Positions 9,744 through 19,051 of a DNA stretch of 64,000 nt are shown here, piece by piece. Numbering within the stretch: the stretch's first letter is position 1; each line of letters begins with the position of its first letter. The notes under the pieces were generated by a model, which had not been told where the DNA came from, made no database searches, and saw only the letters and a list, made by a program, of their open reading frames with translations. The stretch comes from Photobacterium sp. JCM 19050 (GTDB lineage: Bacteria > Pseudomonadota > Gammaproteobacteria > Enterobacterales > Vibrionaceae). The position numbers and the translations under genes are program-made. The DNA lies in NCBI GenBank assembly GCA_001310455.1, contig BAXG01000020.1, forward strand, positions 25,291 to 89,290, read 5' to 3'.

Positions 9744-10683
9744 TTAAAATGAGTCAGTAACCGGGCGGGTTGCGCCCTCAGGGATAATTGCCCCTTTGTG
9801 CTGGATAACCGTACCGGCAAGACGGTGACCCATCTGGCAGCAGGTTTCCGGCGATTTTCCCTGCAGGTAGCCCGCCAGAAAACCCGCATTGAACGAGTCT
9901 CCTGCCGACGTGGTATCGACAACATGTTCTACAAGGTCGGCGGGGATATGCTGAGGTTGGGAAAACTGCCCGGTATGCTGGTAATAACAGCCGGTTGATC
10001 CAGCTTTGATAATAATTTCTTCGACGCCGTCACCTGCCAGGCGAGCCTGTGTGTCTTCGATCGTGACGTCGCCCCATAAATCGCTCTCATCGTCATTTGT
10101 CACCAGAGCAAGAGACGTCAGTTGATAAATTTTCTGGTACCACTCCCGGGCAGAGTCGGCTGACTCCCACAACGCCGGGCGGTAATTGCTGTCAAATGCG
10201 ATAACGGTTCCCTGATCGCGCAATTTACTCAGTAACGCGATGAGTTTACTTCTGTCTTCGCGAGGCAAAATCGCAAGGCTTATCCCGGAAAGGTAAACCA
10301 TGTCGTACCCCACCAGGCGGCTTCAACCTTTTCAAAATCAGGGTGCTGCAGGAGATATTTCGCTGCTGACTGGTCACGCCAGTAAAGGAATGTGCGCTCC
10401 CCGTGCTCATCAAGTTGAATCAGGTACAGCCCGGGCTGTCGCTCCTCGTCTCGAAGAACAAGCGCGGTATCAATGCCGGCATCTTGCCAGCGCGAACGCA
10501 TTCCTTCACTGAGGGGATCGACACCCAGTGCGGTAACATAGCTGACTTGCAGGTTTTCTCCGGCAGCGCGCTTTAGGTAAATCGCGGAGTTCAGGCTGTC
10601 ACCGCCATAAGCTTGCTCCATAGAACCGAAGGGGGAACCATTCAGTTCGATCATGCACTCCCCCAACAGGCTATACGCTTCAT
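9744..10683 (-). pseudogene. kdgK: 2-keto-3-deoxygluconate kinase, two frameshifts
   Basis: PfkB-family sugar kinase (about 313 residues when repaired) that makes KDPG for Eda. The start MKRIA at 10683 has AAAGGA upstream. The frame breaks after five codons (one C lost from GCCCTG at about 10668), then reads GECMIELNG and GGDSLNSAIYLKRA. It breaks again after EAAW at about 10315 (one G lost from GGG), and continues YDMVYLSGISLAILPREDR, FDSNYRPALW and the PfkB signature VDTTSAGDSFNAGFLAGYL. No conserved part is missing and both breaks are single-base losses, so the gene is probably functional in the organism. Located between uxaC and eda. Confidence 0.9.
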
Positions 10684-10695
10684 TGCTGTTTCCTT

Positions 10696-12114
10696 TTACA
10701 CTTCATTGGGCAACGTAAAATACTGCTTGGCGTTGTTGAAACAGATATCTCTAACCATCGTATCCAGCAGAGACCTGTCATTTGGCAATTCCCCTTCTTC
10801 CACCCAACGGCCAATCATGTCGCAGAGAATACGGCGAAAATACTCATGCCGGGTATAAGAGAGAAAACTGCGCGAATCTGTCAGCATGCCAACAAACCGG
10901 CACAGTAACCCCAGCTGGGAAAGTTGCTGTATCTGACGTTGCATGCCATCTTTTTGGTCGTTAAACCACCACCCCGAACCAAACTGCATTTTCCCGGCAA
11001 CACCTCCCCCCTGGAAGTTGCCTATCATTGTTGCCATCATTTCGTTGTCTCGGGGGTTAAGGCAGTAGAGGATTGTCTTAGGCAGTTGATCCGTTTTATC
11101 CATTTCATCCAACAACCGGCTTAATTCCCAGGCAAATGGCCGGTCTCCTATAGAATCATAGCCGCTGTCTGCGCCCAACTGGTTAAACATTCGGGAGTTA
11201 TTGTTGCGCTGGGCACCGATATGCAGCTGCATTACCCAGCCACGTTTGGCGTACTGACGACCAAGCCACACCTGCACAGCGGTAGAAAACGCAGCCACAT
11301 CCGCCTCATCAACATCATGACCTTCAAGACGTTGCAACAGTATTGCCGTCAGCTTTTGCTCTGACGGAATTTCTGCGTAACGAACAATTTCAATGCCGTG
11401 ATCCGCTGCCCGGCATCCGTGGGCAGAAAAATGATCGATACGTTTTTCGAGCGCGGCCAGAAGATCGGGAAAACTGCGAATTTCAATGTCGGCAACCTCG
11501 CCTAATTGCCGCATGTAACAGGCAAAACCTTCCAATTCGATTTTAAAGGCTTTGTCCGGCCGCCAGCTTGGGGCGACTTCGATGCTGAGCGATGTGTCAT
11601 CTGCAATCTGGCGGTGGTATTTCAGAGAATCTATCGGATCGTCGGTCGTACCAACCATGTTGACATTCATCTGCTGCATAATGCCCCGGGCAGAAAATGC
11701 CGGGGTCACCAATAGTTCATTACACGTTTCCCAAACGTGTTCAGCGGAATCGGGCCCGAACAGCACCCCGGAAATGCCGAAAGGTCGGCGAAGTTCCAGG
11801 TGAGTCCAGTGGTAAAGGGGGTTCCCTAACGTCTGCGGGACGGTTTTCGCCCACGCCTGAAACTTTTCCAAATCAGAGCGGTTGCCGGTAATGTAATCCT
11901 CTGAAATACCCGCGCTTCGCATTCCCCGCCATTTGTAGTGATCCCCTTCCAGCCAAATTTGGGTAAGGTTATCGAAGCGGCGATCTTCAGCAATCTCCCT
12001 GGGGTTCAAATGACAGTGATAGTCATAAATCGGCATACCTGCCGCAACCTCATGGTAAAGGGCTTTAGCAGTATCATTGCTCAGCAAAAAGTCTTGGCAT
12101 AAAAAGTCTTTCAT
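10696..12114 (-). CDS. uxaC: Glucuronate (uronate) isomerase
   Basis: A 472-residue amidohydrolase-fold enzyme converting D-glucuronate to D-fructuronate (and galacturonate to tagaturonate). It starts [20 protein letters not shown]. Landmarks are [16 protein letters not shown] (metal-binding HCH), [35 protein letters not shown] and [21 protein letters not shown]. Length is normal and the frame intact. Since no uxaA or uxaB (altronate branch) is present nearby, its role here is on glucuronate. It sits 50 bp after uxuB and 12 bp before kdgK. Confidence 0.95.
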   Translation of the reverse strand: MKDFLCQDFLLSNDTAKALYHEVAAGMPIYDYHCHLNPREIAEDRRFDNLTQIWLEGDHYKWRGMRSAGISEDYITGNRSDLEKFQAWAKTVPQTLGNPLYHWTHLELRRPFGISGVLFGPDSAEHVWETCNELLVTPAFSARGIMQQMNVNMVGTTDDPIDSLKYHRQIADDTSLSIEVAPSWRPDKAFKIELEGFACYMRQLGEVADIEIRSFPDLLAALEKRIDHFSAHGCRAADHGIEIVRYAEIPSEQKLTAILLQRLEGHDVDEADVAAFSTAVQVWLGRQYAKRGWVMQLHIGAQRNNNSRMFNQLGADSGYDSIGDRPFAWELSRLLDEMDKTDQLPKTILYCLNPRDNEMMATMIGNFQGGGVAGKMQFGSGWWFNDQKDGMQRQIQQLSQLGLLCRFVGMLTDSRSFLSYTRHEYFRRILCDMIGRWVEEGELPNDRSLLDTMVRDICFNNAKQYFTLPNEV

Positions 12115-12164
12115 CTCTATTCCTCCCGTGGCGAAAGCCTGTCAGCCCCTTGGTGCTTCAGTGT

Positions 12165-13631
12165 TTAAAGATGCCACGCTGATCTGGCGCCACATTCAAG
12201 CAGCTGCAAATAGGCCTCTCTAACCGCATTCTCAAACTCTTTATTTGCTGGCAGAGATGTGCCAAAAATGGCGTCCAAAGAGAGCAACTCCCTTACCACG
12301 TCAGGGTGAAGGACACCGACGCGTTCATAAATGTCTTTGAATGCCGAAACCATAGGATCACGAACATCAATTTCCCGTCCGGATTCGTCCTGCCCGCTGA
12401 CATAGCGCATCCAGCCCGCAACGCCCAGCGCCAAATGGCTGTAATCTGTACCCTGGGCTATGTGGTGTTTGATGGCATCAACCATACGTTGGGGAAGTTT
12501 CTGGCTGCCATCCATCGCGATTTGCCAGGTGCGGTGCTGGAGAGAGGGGTTAGAAAAACGCTCGATCAGTTGCCTTGCATAGCCCTCAACATCGGTGCCT
12601 TTCGGCATATCCAACGTTGGTGCCTGCTCTTTCATCATCAGATTGAAGGCTGCCCGGCGGTAATCGTCACTTAGCATGGTGTCAGAGATATGCGCGTACC
12701 CTCCGAGGTACCCCAGATAGGCCAGGAAAGAATGGCTTCCGTTGAGCATGCGAAGCTTCATTTCTTCATAGGGCACGACATTGGCGACAAATTGCGCACC
12801 GGCAAGATCCCACTCGGGACGGCCATTGGCAAAATTGTCTTCAATGATCCATTGGCAGAACGGTTCACACGCAACACCACAAGGGTCGGGCACGCCCACC
12901 AATTCGGTAATTTCGTTTTGTGTTTCTTCGGTAACCGCCGGGACAATACGGTCAACCATGGTGCACGGAAACGTGACGTTCTGTTCTATCCATGCAGCCA
13001 GCCTTTCATCCAGTAAGCCGGCATATTCCAGAACTACTGCGCGTGCGACGTGACCGTTTTGTTGAATGTTATCGCAAGACAGGACAGTAACCGGAGCAAG
13101 GCCCCGTTCGAAACGGCGGCGAAGTGCCTCGACAATGTACCCGATCGCAGATTTCGGCTGTGCCGGATTTAACAGATCATGCTGGATGAGAGTATGGGAT
13201 TTATCCAACCGGCCGTTGGCCGGGTTCGCACAATAGCCCTTCTCAGTCACGGTCAGAGAAAAAATCTCCACCTGTTCCTCGGCCATTTTTTCTAAAAGAC
13301 CATCAATACCATCGAGCAACGGGTGCATGGCTTCCGTCACCGCGCCAATCATCTTTACTTCTGTGGTGTCGGCACCCTTTTCGGTGACCGTAAAGAGATG
13401 GTCTTGCCGGCGAAGAGAAGAGATCACTGCATCCCCACTGAAGAGGCTCATCTCACAAATACCCCAGTCTCCACCGGTTTTCGCTAACATTTCATCGGTA
13501 AATACAGCCTGGTGAGCCCGGTGAAACGCACCAAACCCAATATGGACAATTCGGGTTTTCAAACCGGCCCGGTCGTAGGCCGGTCGACGAACACCCGGGT
13601 TGACCACCGGGTCTGCAATAGTGTTGGTCAT
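12165..13631 (-). CDS. uxuB: Fructuronate reductase (D-mannonate oxidoreductase)
   Basis: A 488-residue member of the polyol/mannitol dehydrogenase family reducing D-fructuronate to D-mannonate with NADH. The start MTNTIADPVV at 13631 follows AAGGAT; the upstream in-frame ATG at 13655 is less likely. VHIGFGAFHRAHQAVF is the Rossmann nucleotide site, SCDNIQQNG the typical core motif, and EEMKLRMLNGSHSFLAYLG carries the catalytic K and H residues of the family. The frame is intact. Mannitol dehydrogenase is the main alternative, but the setting between a TRAP transporter and uxaC points to UxuB. Confidence 0.93.
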   Translation of the reverse strand: MTNTIADPVVNPGVRRPAYDRAGLKTRIVHIGFGAFHRAHQAVFTDEMLAKTGGDWGICEMSLFSGDAVISSLRRQDHLFTVTEKGADTTEVKMIGAVTEAMHPLLDGIDGLLEKMAEEQVEIFSLTVTEKGYCANPANGRLDKSHTLIQHDLLNPAQPKSAIGYIVEALRRRFERGLAPVTVLSCDNIQQNGHVARAVVLEYAGLLDERLAAWIEQNVTFPCTMVDRIVPAVTEETQNEITELVGVPDPCGVACEPFCQWIIEDNFANGRPEWDLAGAQFVANVVPYEEMKLRMLNGSHSFLAYLGYLGGYAHISDTMLSDDYRRAAFNLMMKEQAPTLDMPKGTDVEGYARQLIERFSNPSLQHRTWQIAMDGSQKLPQRMVDAIKHHIAQGTDYSHLALGVAGWMRYVSGQDESGREIDVRDPMVSAFKDIYERVGVLHPDVVRELLSLDAIFGTSLPANKEFENAVREAYLQLLECGARSAWHL

Positions 13632-13644
13632 CTTTTTATCCTTA

Positions 13645-14946
13645 TTAATAACCAAGGACCAGGGAAGGAAGCCAGAGACTCAAACCGGGGATATACGCAA
13701 CGGCGAGCAATGCCACGATCAATGCGGCATAAAATGGCAATAAGGGCTTGATTACCTTGTCGATAGCAACGTTTGCCACAGAACATCCGATAAACAGCGC
13801 ACTGCCGACCGGTGGTGTACAAATACCTATCGCAAGGTTAAACGTCATCATGATTCCGAAGTGGACAGGATCAACCCCCATATCGAGGGCAACCGGCAGG
13901 AATATCGGCGTAAAAATCAGAACCGCAGGCGTCATATCCATAAAGATACCGACGATCAGCAAGATGATGTTGATGATTAAAAGGATAACCAGCGGGTTCT
14001 CGGAAACCTCCATCAACGCATCGGCAATCATGTAAGGAATATCGGCATTTGCCATCGCCCAGGACATTCCCATAGATGCCCCCACCAGTAACAAAACGAT
14101 AGATGTGGTAACCGCAGATTCCAGGACAATTCGGGGCAATGCAGTGAAAGGCACTTCGCGGTAAACCAGCACGGCAAGAACAAAGGTGTAGACAACCGCG
14201 ATGGCAGAGGCTTCTGTCGCGGTAAATACGCCCCCGATAATACCGCCCATAATAATTACGACCAGCATCAGCGAAGGCAGCGCTCTGAGCGTTGTTTCCC
14301 AGACTTCAGCAAGGGAAGGTTTTGGGGCGATTGGGTAGCCACGGCGTTTTGCAATGATGCCGGCTACTGTCATCAGGCTCAGACCCATAATGATGCCCGG
14401 GACATAGCCCGCAAGGAAAAGGGCGGCAATAGAGGTGCCCCCGGAAACCAGGGAGAAAACGATTAACGTATTACTGGGAGGAATCAGCAACCCGGTTGGG
14501 CAAGAGGTAATGTTTACGGATGCAGAATAGGTTTCATCATAACCTTCTTTTTTCTGCATGGGCGCCATAGTTCCCCCAACCGCTGCAGCCGAGGCCACCG
14601 CGGAGCCCGAAATGGAGCCAAACATCATGTTCGCCATAATGTTTACATGCGCCAGCGAGCCGGGAAGGCGACCGCCCAATACCTTTGCTAAATCAATAAG
14701 GCGGGCAGCAATCCCCCCCTGATTCATAATGTTGCCCGCCAAAATGAAAAACGGGATCGCCAACAGAGCAAAGTTATCCATGCCTGCCGCCATTCGCTGG
14801 GCGACAACTGTGATGGTGGTTTCCAGCGGAAGTGCCATACCGATGGTAATAAGGGATGAAAGACCTATTGAAAATGATACCGGGATACCGATAAACAGGA
14901 ACAATGCGAAGCTGCCGAACAGCGTGAGAATGACTTGCCAATCCAT
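13645..14946 (-). CDS. dctM: TRAP transporter large permease (DctM type)
   Basis: A 433-residue inner-membrane protein with about 12 hydrophobic segments, the sodium-coupled transport channel of a tripartite ATP-independent system. Characteristic are FFILAGNIMNQGGIAARLI, SGSAVASAAAVGG, CPTGLLIPPSNTLIVFS, GGVFTATEASAIAVVYT and MTPAVLIFTPIFLPVA. Length and frame are normal. It lies 16 bp after dctQ and 13 bp before uxuB, so it is co-transcribed with uronate catabolism; its substrate is very likely glucuronate. Confidence 0.93.
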   Translation of the reverse strand: MDWQVILTLFGSFALFLFIGIPVSFSIGLSSLITIGMALPLETTITVVAQRMAAGMDNFALLAIPFFILAGNIMNQGGIAARLIDLAKVLGGRLPGSLAHVNIMANMMFGSISGSAVASAAAVGGTMAPMQKKEGYDETYSASVNITSCPTGLLIPPSNTLIVFSLVSGGTSIAALFLAGYVPGIIMGLSLMTVAGIIAKRRGYPIAPKPSLAEVWETTLRALPSLMLVVIIMGGIIGGVFTATEASAIAVVYTFVLAVLVYREVPFTALPRIVLESAVTTSIVLLLVGASMGMSWAMANADIPYMIADALMEVSENPLVILLIINIILLIVGIFMDMTPAVLIFTPIFLPVALDMGVDPVHFGIMMTFNLAIGICTPPVGSALFIGCSVANVAIDKVIKPLLPFYAALIVALLAVAYIPGLSLWLPSLVLGY

Positions 14947-14962
14947 GATTCAATCCTTTACG

Positions 14963-15469
14963 TTAATTCGACTCAGCGACGCCGGTTTCTTGCGTCCGCC
15001 ACTGCCTGATGCTCTGCAAACCAAAATAGAAAGAGTAAAAAATCATCAGCGCACCGCTGACCGGCAAGCAGAAATACACATACCCCATTTGCACGCCCAA
15101 GGCGGGAGTAACCTGCCCCATATCCAGTGTGCTCACTGCCAATGTGGTACCTCCATAAACCAACACAGTCATGGCAAAAATCGCGATGGCAAATTGGATA
15201 ACCAATTCAACCAGGAACTTGCGGGTACCTGTCAGCTTCATGGTCAACAGGTCAATCGCAAGATGACGCTTTTGCCCTGTGGTGTATGCAGCACCAATTA
15301 ACGCAACCCACATAAAGAGATACCGCGACAGCTCGTCAGTCACTGTGCTCGGCTCGCCTAGTACGTATCGGGAAAGGACCTGCCAGATCACGCAAAAAAC
15401 TAAAAAGGTCGACAGGCTTACGGTAAACACCGCCAAGCCACGATTGATGTAGCCTACCAATCTGTCCAT
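14963..15469 (-). CDS. dctQ: TRAP transporter small permease (DctQ type)
   Basis: A 168-residue four-helix membrane subunit that partners DctM. The start MDRLVGYINRGLAV at 15469 has AAGGAC at a proper distance; the frame open to 15523 would read through the operator region. Hydrophobic segments are FTVSLSTFLVFCVIWQVLS, the YLFMWVALIGAAY segment, LVIQFAIAIFAMTVLVYGG and the VYFCLPVSGALMIFYS segment; SRYVLGEPSTVTDELSRYLF is typical of the family. First gene of the leftward uronate unit, with operator-like palindromes upstream. Confidence 0.92.
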   Translation of the reverse strand: MDRLVGYINRGLAVFTVSLSTFLVFCVIWQVLSRYVLGEPSTVTDELSRYLFMWVALIGAAYTTGQKRHLAIDLLTMKLTGTRKFLVELVIQFAIAIFAMTVLVYGGTTLAVSTLDMGQVTPALGVQMGYVYFCLPVSGALMIFYSFYFGLQSIRQWRTQETGVAESN

Positions 15470-15503
15470 AAATAAACGTCCTTGAGTGGAACTAACCTGA
15501 CAA

Positions 15504-15515
15504 TTGGTCAACCAC
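15504..15515. promoter_or_regulatory. ExuR/UxuR-like operator, copy 1
   Basis: TTGGTCAACCAC, one base from the perfect palindrome TTGGT-CA-ACCAA seen at 15652. It lies 35 bp upstream of the dctQ start and matches the half-sites of the E. coli UxuR/ExuR consensus (ATTGGTATACCAAT). It would control the leftward unit. Confidence 0.65.
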
Positions 15516-15595
15516 AAAAGCACATCATATGGCGACCGGCTATAATTTTATCATTTTGATAACATCATTATAGATACACCCCTGATTGGCGGTCT

Positions 15596-15611
15596 AGTGA
15601 GCAAGTTCACA
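15596..15611. promoter_or_regulatory. CRP-like site
   Basis: AGTGA-GCAAGT-TCACA, one mismatch from the TGTGA-N6-TCACA consensus, in the centre of the dctQ/dctP divergent promoter region. It would give cAMP-CRP activation, as known for hexuronate genes in E. coli. By-eye match only. Confidence 0.5.
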
Positions 15612-15617
15612 GTTATT

Positions 15618-15629
15618 TTGGTTGACCAA
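15618..15629. promoter_or_regulatory. ExuR/UxuR-like operator, copy 2
   Basis: TTGGT-TG-ACCAA with perfect 5-bp arms, between the CRP-like site and copy 3. The inverted pair TCACAGTTAT (15608-15617) and ATAACTGTGA (15640-15649) brackets it. Confidence 0.7.
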
Positions 15630-15651
15630 TTACAGGCATATAACTGTGACT

Positions 15652-15663
15652 TTGGTCAACCAA
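15652..15663. promoter_or_regulatory. ExuR/UxuR-like operator, copy 3
   Basis: TTGGT-CA-ACCAA with perfect arms, about 100 bp upstream of dctP. Its centre is 34 bp from that of copy 2, about three helical turns, so the two dimers could sit on the same face. Confidence 0.7.
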
Positions 15664-15759
15664 TTTAACATTGGGCTTTGACGGCGCAGATAAGTGAACC
15701 CATGATGAGTTCAAAATAAGTCGTACCCTACATACCGAGCGGCATTAAAAGGAGAAGTA

Positions 15760-16741
15760 ATGATGGACCTACGTAAGACGATGATAACAGTGATAGCCGG
15801 AACTGTTTTTGCTCTGGGCACCACACACGCCATGGCTACCACTACCCTTAAACTTAGCCACAACCACAACCGTGACCACGCTGTACACAAAGCCATGACA
15901 CAAATGGCAAAAGATGTGCGCGAACTGACCGCTGGTGAGGTACGTATCCGCATCTACTGATGCGCAATTGGGTACGCAACGTGAATCTATGGAGCTTATG
16001 CAGAATGGCGCGCTGGATATGGTGAAATCCAACGCAGCGGAGCTTGAAGCATTTGACCCCATCTATTCCGCTTTCAACCTCCCTTATCTGTTCCGCGACA
16101 AAGCGCACTTCCATACCGTTCAGTCGAACGAAATTGGTCGTGAAATCCTTGAATCGACCCGCGACAAAGGCTTTGTCGGCGTAACCTACTATGACGCCGG
16201 AGCTCGCAGTTTCTATGCGAAAAAGCCCATCAAAACACCGGCTGACCTGAAAGGTCTCAAAATTCGAGTACAACCAAGCCCTTCCGCCATTGCAATGGTT
16301 GAAGCCCTTGGTGGCAACCCAACCCCTCTGGCATACGGTGAGCTTTATACCGCGTTGCAACAAGGTGTTGTTGATGCGGCTGAAAACAACATTCCGTCGT
16401 TCAGCCTCAGCCGTCACAGTGAAGTAGCCAAATATTACAGCTTTGATGAGCACACTATGGTGCCTGACGTGCTGGTTATCTCGACGGCTTCACTGGACAA
16501 GTTGACGTCTGAGCAACAGGCGGCATTGATGAAAGCGGCGTCCGATTCCTCCGAACTGATGAAAAAGTTGTGGGCGGAATCAGAAGCCACTGAAAAAGCC
16601 AAAGCGGAAAAGATGAACGTAACCTTTGTTGAGGCTAACAAAATCGAGTTCCTCAGGGCTGTAGAGCCAATGTACGCAAAAATTGAAGAGGAGAACCCGG
16701 AATTGGCTGAAATGATTGATCGAATCAAAGCCGTAGAATAA
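15760..16741 (+). pseudogene. dctP: TRAP transporter substrate-binding protein (DctP type), frameshifted
   Basis: Periplasmic solute receptor, about 326 residues when repaired. An AAGGAG site precedes a double ATG (15760/15763). The signal peptide MDLRKTMITVIAGTVFALG with cleavage near AMA leads into TTLKLSHNHNRDHAVHKAM. The frame stops at 15958-15960 after RIRIY; DAQLGTQRESMELMQNG follows in another frame, where family members read YPxxQLG, so 2 bp appear lost at about 15958. The remainder is intact: YDAGARSFYAKKPIKTPADL, KIRVQPSPSAIAMVEALGG with the conserved carboxylate-binding arginine, and NNIPSF. First gene of the rightward arm, opposite dctQ. The probable ligand is D-glucuronate. Confidence 0.9.
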
Positions 16742-16748
16742 GTGACAT

Positions 16749-16775
16749 GTGTGCCAGTTTATTTAACTGGCACAC
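16749..16775 (+). terminator. Hairpin after dctP
   Basis: 11-bp perfect stem GTGTGCCAGTT / AACTGGCACAC with a 5-base loop, 8 bp after the dctP stop. No strong T tract follows, so it may be a partial terminator or an mRNA-stabilising hairpin. Confidence 0.5.
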
Positions 16776-16798
16776 CAAAATATTATGCCATCGCTTGA

Positions 16799-16810
16799 AT
16801 GGTTGACCAA
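16799..16810. promoter_or_regulatory. ExuR/UxuR-like operator, copy 4
   Basis: ATGGT-TG-ACCAA, the same palindrome as the copies at 15504-15663, 60 bp upstream of the regulator gene. It suggests autoregulation. Confidence 0.6.
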
Positions 16811-16870
16811 TTACGATTGGTTGCTATGATATCTGTTATCGACCTTGTGTGAATATTCAGACATATCATC

Positions 16871-17665
16871 ATGAAGCATTTTGAGCCAAAAAGACCGTAT
16901 CAGGAAGTAGGACTGGTTCTGCGCAACCAGTTGAAAGACGGGCACTATCAGATAGGTGAGCGGCTTCCTCCGGAACGAGAAATTGCTGAAAAGCTGGGCG
17001 TCAGCCGAACGGTTGTCCGCGAAGCACTGATTATGCTGGAGCTGGAGAACCTGATAGAGGTTCGCAAAGGCTCAGGAGTTTATGTAGTCCAGTTGCCAAA
17101 AGCGAATTCGGTACCGCAAGACACCAGCAATATGGTCGGGCCGTTTGAAATGCTGCAAGCCCGTCAGTTGCTCGAAAGCAACATTGCGGAATTTGCGGCA
17201 CTGCAGGCTACGCCGAATGATATTGTCAAAATGCGTCAGGCATTGGAATTACAACAGCAGGGACTTGAAGGCCAAAATACTGGCGAAGAGGAAAACGGCG
17301 ACAGGGAATTCCACCTCGCTATTGCCGAGGCAACCCACAACAGCGTGTTGGTCGAATTCTTCCGCCAGATATGGCATATGCGGGAAAACCCCATGTGGCA
17401 TCAACTTCATGTCCGGATAACAGATACAGCCTACAGAAAAGAGTGGTACAGAGATCACAGAGCGATTCTCGCTGCCATGACAAAAAAAGATCCTGTTGGT
17501 GCCAAACAAGCCATGTGGCAACACCTTGAAAACGTTAAACAGAGATTGATGGAACTCTCTGATATCGATGACCCCAATTTCGACGGATATCTGTTTCAGT
17601 CATACCCGATCGATCATGGAAACGGGAAAAACGAATTGCCGAGAGTTCCAATCAACTCTGATTGA
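16871..17665 (+). CDS. exuR: GntR/FadR-family hexuronate regulator (ExuR/UxuR-like)
   Basis: A 264-residue repressor. The N-terminal winged helix (residues about 8-75) has the GntR signature YQIGERLPPEREIAEKLGVS and RTVVREALIMLELENLIEV; the C-terminal FCD effector domain follows, with FEMLQARQLLESNIAEFAA, DREFHLAIAEATHNS and HRAILAAMTKKDP carrying the metal/effector histidines. The opening YQEVGLVLRNQLKDGHY and RKGSGVYVV resemble E. coli UxuR and ExuR, which bind fructuronate or uronates. It lies between dctP and uxuA and has its own operator-like palindrome. Which of the two E. coli paralogues it corresponds to cannot be told. Confidence 0.85.
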   Translation: MKHFEPKRPYQEVGLVLRNQLKDGHYQIGERLPPEREIAEKLGVSRTVVREALIMLELENLIEVRKGSGVYVVQLPKANSVPQDTSNMVGPFEMLQARQLLESNIAEFAALQATPNDIVKMRQALELQQQGLEGQNTGEEENGDREFHLAIAEATHNSVLVEFFRQIWHMRENPMWHQLHVRITDTAYRKEWYRDHRAILAAMTKKDPVGAKQAMWQHLENVKQRLMELSDIDDPNFDGYLFQSYPIDHGNGKNELPRVPINSD

Positions 17666-17774
17666 CGGAAGTCCGTAGTCAGCCGATAGACCTCCCACCA
17701 GAGGAAAATGCATGCCTTCACTATTTCGCAAGGCGGGCTTTCTGCACACAGAATTTGAGTAGTAAGGTAAAAAA

Positions 17775-18953
17775 ATGGAACAGACTTGGCGTTGGTACGG
17801 TCCGAATGACCCTGTCACACTTGATGATATCTGTCAGGCTGGGGCAACCGGCATTGTTACGGCACTGCACCACATCCCTAACGGTCAGGTGTGGCCCAAA
17901 GAAGAGATCCTGACCCGGAAAGCCCTAATAAGCGAAAAAGGCTCAACTGGTCTGTCGTCGAAAGTGTGCCGGTGCACGAGGAAATCAAAACAAAAAGTGG
18001 TGACTATCTCCGATGGATAGAGAACTACAAACAGACGTTGGCTAACCTGGCTGAATGTGGCATCGACACAGTTTGCTATAACTTTATGCCGGTTCTTGAC
18101 TGGACAAGAACAGAACTGGATTACACCCTCCCCGACGGTTCACGGGCTTTACGTTTTGACCAAGTTGCATTTGCAGCATTTGAGCTCTGCATTCTAAAAC
18201 GCCCCGGGGCCTCAGACAGTTATAGCGCCGAAGAACAAGCTGAAGCAAAAAGCGTTTTATGAAAAGATGTCACAAACTGACATTGAAAAGCTAACAAAAA
18301 ATATTATCGCAGGTTTACCGGGTGCTGAAGAAGGGTACACCTTAGAGGCTTTTCAGACACAGCTGGATAAATATCAACATATTGATAAAGCCGGACTTCG
18401 CCAGCATCTCGCCTATTTTCTGGAAGAGATTGTGCCGGTGTGCGAAAAATATGGCCTCCGGCTTGCTGTACACCCGGACGATCCTCCGCGCCCGATTCTG
18501 GGTCTCCCACGCATCGTTTCAACCATTGAAGATATCGAATGGCTTACTCAAGCAATTCCAAGTCAGGTGAACGGTATTACTATGTGTACAGGATCTTACG
18601 GAGTACGCGGAGACAATGATTTAGTCGACATGATCAAAAAGTACGGTGACCGGATCTATTTCACCCACCTGCGTTCAACCCAGCGAGAGGATAACCCTTT
18701 GTCATTCCATGAAGCTGCCCATTTAGGGGGCGATGTGGATATGTACAACGTAGTTAAGGAGATCCTTACCGAAGAACATCGTCGGCTGCAATCTGGTGAC
18801 TCTCGCCCCATTCCGATGCGACCTGATCATGGCCACCAGATCTTGGACGATTTAAAGAAAAAAACTAACCCAGGTTACTCAGCAATTGGGCGGTTGAAAG
18901 GACTTGCCGAAATTAGAGGTTTAGAGTTGGCGCTAAAGAGGATGTTCTTTTAA
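17775..18953 (+). pseudogene. uxuA: Mannonate dehydratase, two frameshifts
   Basis: Enzyme converting D-mannonate to 2-keto-3-deoxygluconate, about 393 residues when repaired. It starts [20 protein letters not shown] with AAGG upstream. The first break follows ALISEKG (GGCCTC reduced to GGCTC at about 17942); the next frame runs [16 protein letters not shown] ... [16 protein letters not shown]. The second break is in an A run at about 18246-18250 (one A extra or two lost); then [49 protein letters not shown] and RPDHGHQI complete the family, including the metal-binding H and C residues. Last gene of the dctP-exuR-uxuA arm; it supplies KdgK with substrate. Confidence 0.9.
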
Positions 18954-18974
18954 CTAAAAGAATGCTGTTTATTG

Positions 18975-18998
18975 ATGCTTACCTAAATGGGTAAGCAT
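18975..18998 (+). terminator. Terminator after uxuA
   Basis: 9-bp stem ATGCTTACC / GGTAAGCAT with a 6-base loop, 21 bp after the uxuA stop; a weak T-rich tail follows. Confidence 0.55.
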
Positions 18999-19051
18999 TG
19001 TAACAACCTGTTTATTTCAACGAAATCAACTGAAATGTAAAAGGATTTATC

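Noticed and set aside
15854..16453. 199-codon minus-strand frame over dctP
   Set aside because: Antisense shadow of the TRAP binding protein.
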